Below, in pieces: positions 35,018 through 35,973 of a DNA stretch of 35,973 nt. Origin of the DNA: an uncultured Clostridia bacterium (lineage in GTDB: Bacteria > Bacillota > Clostridia > Christensenellales > Borkfalkiaceae). The DNA lies in NCBI GenBank assembly GCA_930989535.1, contig CAKNLK010000022.1:1-35973 (forward strand), given 5' to 3'. The translations under genes and the position numbers were made by a program. The notes beneath the pieces were generated by a model. The model was given only the letters and a program-made list of their open reading frames with translations, did no database searches and was not told where the DNA came from. The first letter of the stretch is position 1. Each line of letters starts with the position of its first letter.

Positions 35018-35053
35018 GGGCGGGGCGCTCTTCGGAGCGCCCCGCCCGATTTT
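35018..35053. terminator. Strong hairpin terminator after cysS
   Basis: GGGCGGGGCGCTC-TTCG-GAGCGCCCCGCCC (35018-35047) is a perfect 13-bp stem with a 4-base loop. The T-run is better on the plus strand (GATTTTT) than on the minus strand. It lies about 30 bases past the cysS stop codon. Confidence 0.75.
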
Positions 35054-35077
35054 TCGGCAATGCTTTCATGCGGTTGC

Positions 35078-35973
35078 CTATCCGATTTTATACGTCGTTC
35101 CGCCCGGCGTATCGACGAGCGTTACGCCCTTTTCCGCGAGGTATGCGCGGATGCGGTCTGCCTCGGCGTAGTTTTTCGCCTTTTTGGCGGCGGCGCGCTC
35201 GGCGATGAGCTTTTCGATTTCCGCCGCGTCGATTCCGGCGGCGGGCTCCGCCTTCTCCTCCGCTTTCAATAAATCGAGGGAGAGAACCTTGTCGAAATCG
35301 TTCAAAAGCGCGCGCTTTGCCGCGCCGCTCAAATCCTTCGCCTTCAGAACGTCGTACACGGCGGTGACGGCGAGGGAGGTGTTCAAATCGTTTTCGAGAG
35401 CTTCGCGGAATGCCTTTTTATAGGGCGCGCAGGCGGCCTCGTCGATTGCGCCGTCCTCGGGGAGGGCGAGCGCGCGCGCCTTCAATTTGCGGAAGGCGAC
35501 GGCGGCGTTTTCGAAGGTGTCCTCCGAATACACGAGCGACTTGCGGTAGTGCGACAGCAGGCAGAAGAAGCGGTATTCCATGGGAGAATGCCCCTCCTCC
35601 TCCAGCTTTTTGAGGGTGAGGAAGCCGCCCGAGGATTTGCTCATCTTGCCGCCCGCGGTATTCAGGTGCAGAACGTGGAACCAATGGCGGCACCACTCAT
35701 GCCCCAGAAACGCCTCGCTCTGCGCGATTTCGTTGGTGTGGTGCGGGAAGACGTTGTCGATACCGCCGCAGTGGATATCGACGTATTCGCCGAGGTATTT
35801 CATCGCGATGCACGAACATTCGATGTGCCAGCCGGGGTAGCCGACGCCCCACGGACTGTCCCATTTGAGCGCCTGGTCTTCGAACTTGGACTTGGTGAAC
35901 CACAGCACGAAATCGTTTTTGTTGCGCTTGTTTTCGTCCTCGTCCACCCCCTCGCGCACGCCGACTTCGAGGT
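35078..35973 (-). CDS. cysS: Cysteinyl-tRNA synthetase, C-terminal part (5' end outside window)
   Basis: The last 298 or so residues of CysRS, which charges tRNA-Cys in the cytoplasm. Visible marks: WGVGYPGWHIECSCIAMKYL and HCGGIDNVFPHHTNEIAQSE, which hold zinc-binding and active-site residues; the KMSKS loop as GGKMSKSSGGFLTL; and the helical anticodon-binding end with a final KAKNYAEADRIRAYLAEKGV and VTLVDTPGGTTYKIG. The frame continues past the right edge of the window, so the class I HIGH motif is not seen. The gene's own promoter is also outside the window. Confidence 0.95.
   Translation of the reverse strand, partial: LEVGVREGVDEDENKRNKNDFVLWFTKSKFEDQALKWDSPWGVGYPGWHIECSCIAMKYLGEYVDIHCGGIDNVFPHHTNEIAQSEAFLGHEWCRHWFHVLHLNTAGGKMSKSSGGFLTLKKLEEEGHSPMEYRFFCLLSHYRKSLVYSEDTFENAAVAFRKLKARALALPEDGAIDEAACAPYKKAFREALENDLNTSLAVTAVYDVLKAKDLSGAAKRALLNDFDKVLSLDLLKAEEKAEPAAGIDAAEIEKLIAERAAAKKAKNYAEADRIRAYLAEKGVTLVDTPGGTTYKIG

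Overview
This window reads as chromosomal DNA of a high-GC member of the Bacillota, most likely an uncultured gut-type clostridial lineage; that is inference from gene content only. Supporting signs are strong Shine-Dalgarno sites, TTGACA/TATAAT-type promoters, AddAB instead of RecBCD, the diaminopimelate aminotransferase route, type III glutamine synthetase and an archaeal-type split glutamate synthase. Most genes lie on the minus strand.

Layout. 1-2433: remnant of an integrative element, a broken large serine recombinase and an intact small sigma-factor-like protein, each followed by a hairpin terminator. 2666-6473 (minus): a corrinoid module of a B12-binding corrinoid protein, an iron-sulfur ASKHA reductive activator and a PocR/AraC regulator, with no methyltransferase in view. 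6687-10345: an acetyltransferase, a PRC-barrel protein, a double zinc-ribbon membrane-anchored protein and an unrecognised membrane protein. 10821-17416 (minus): the addB-addA recombination operon. 17645-18832 (plus): a predicted lipoprotein. 19443-34718 (minus): a nitrogen and glutamine block. 35078-35973: the 3' part of cysS.

The nitrogen block has three transcription units. glnA (type III) has a strong promoter and a leader with a terminator that overlaps a hairpin carrying an A..G.. hexaloop, the layout expected for ANTAR-controlled antitermination. Next comes an ammonium channel fused to a PII domain. Last is a tightly packed ten-gene run: glutamate synthase split over three genes, with two redox partners, then an ANTAR protein, dapF, pyrG, dapL and asnB. 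Several of these products use glutamine or glutamate, so the run looks like one glutamine-economy operon that also encodes its probable antitermination protein.

The most unusual signal is a family of structured intergenic repeats, all in the same orientation, at 2434, 4036/4111, 10501, 19039, 30551 and 32381. Each ends at or within the 3' end of a minus-strand gene. Copies share short loop motifs while their stems differ in sequence and stay paired; the wobble pairs I found are all G-U when read on the plus strand. I do not recognise the family; it may be a structured RNA or a mobile hairpin element.
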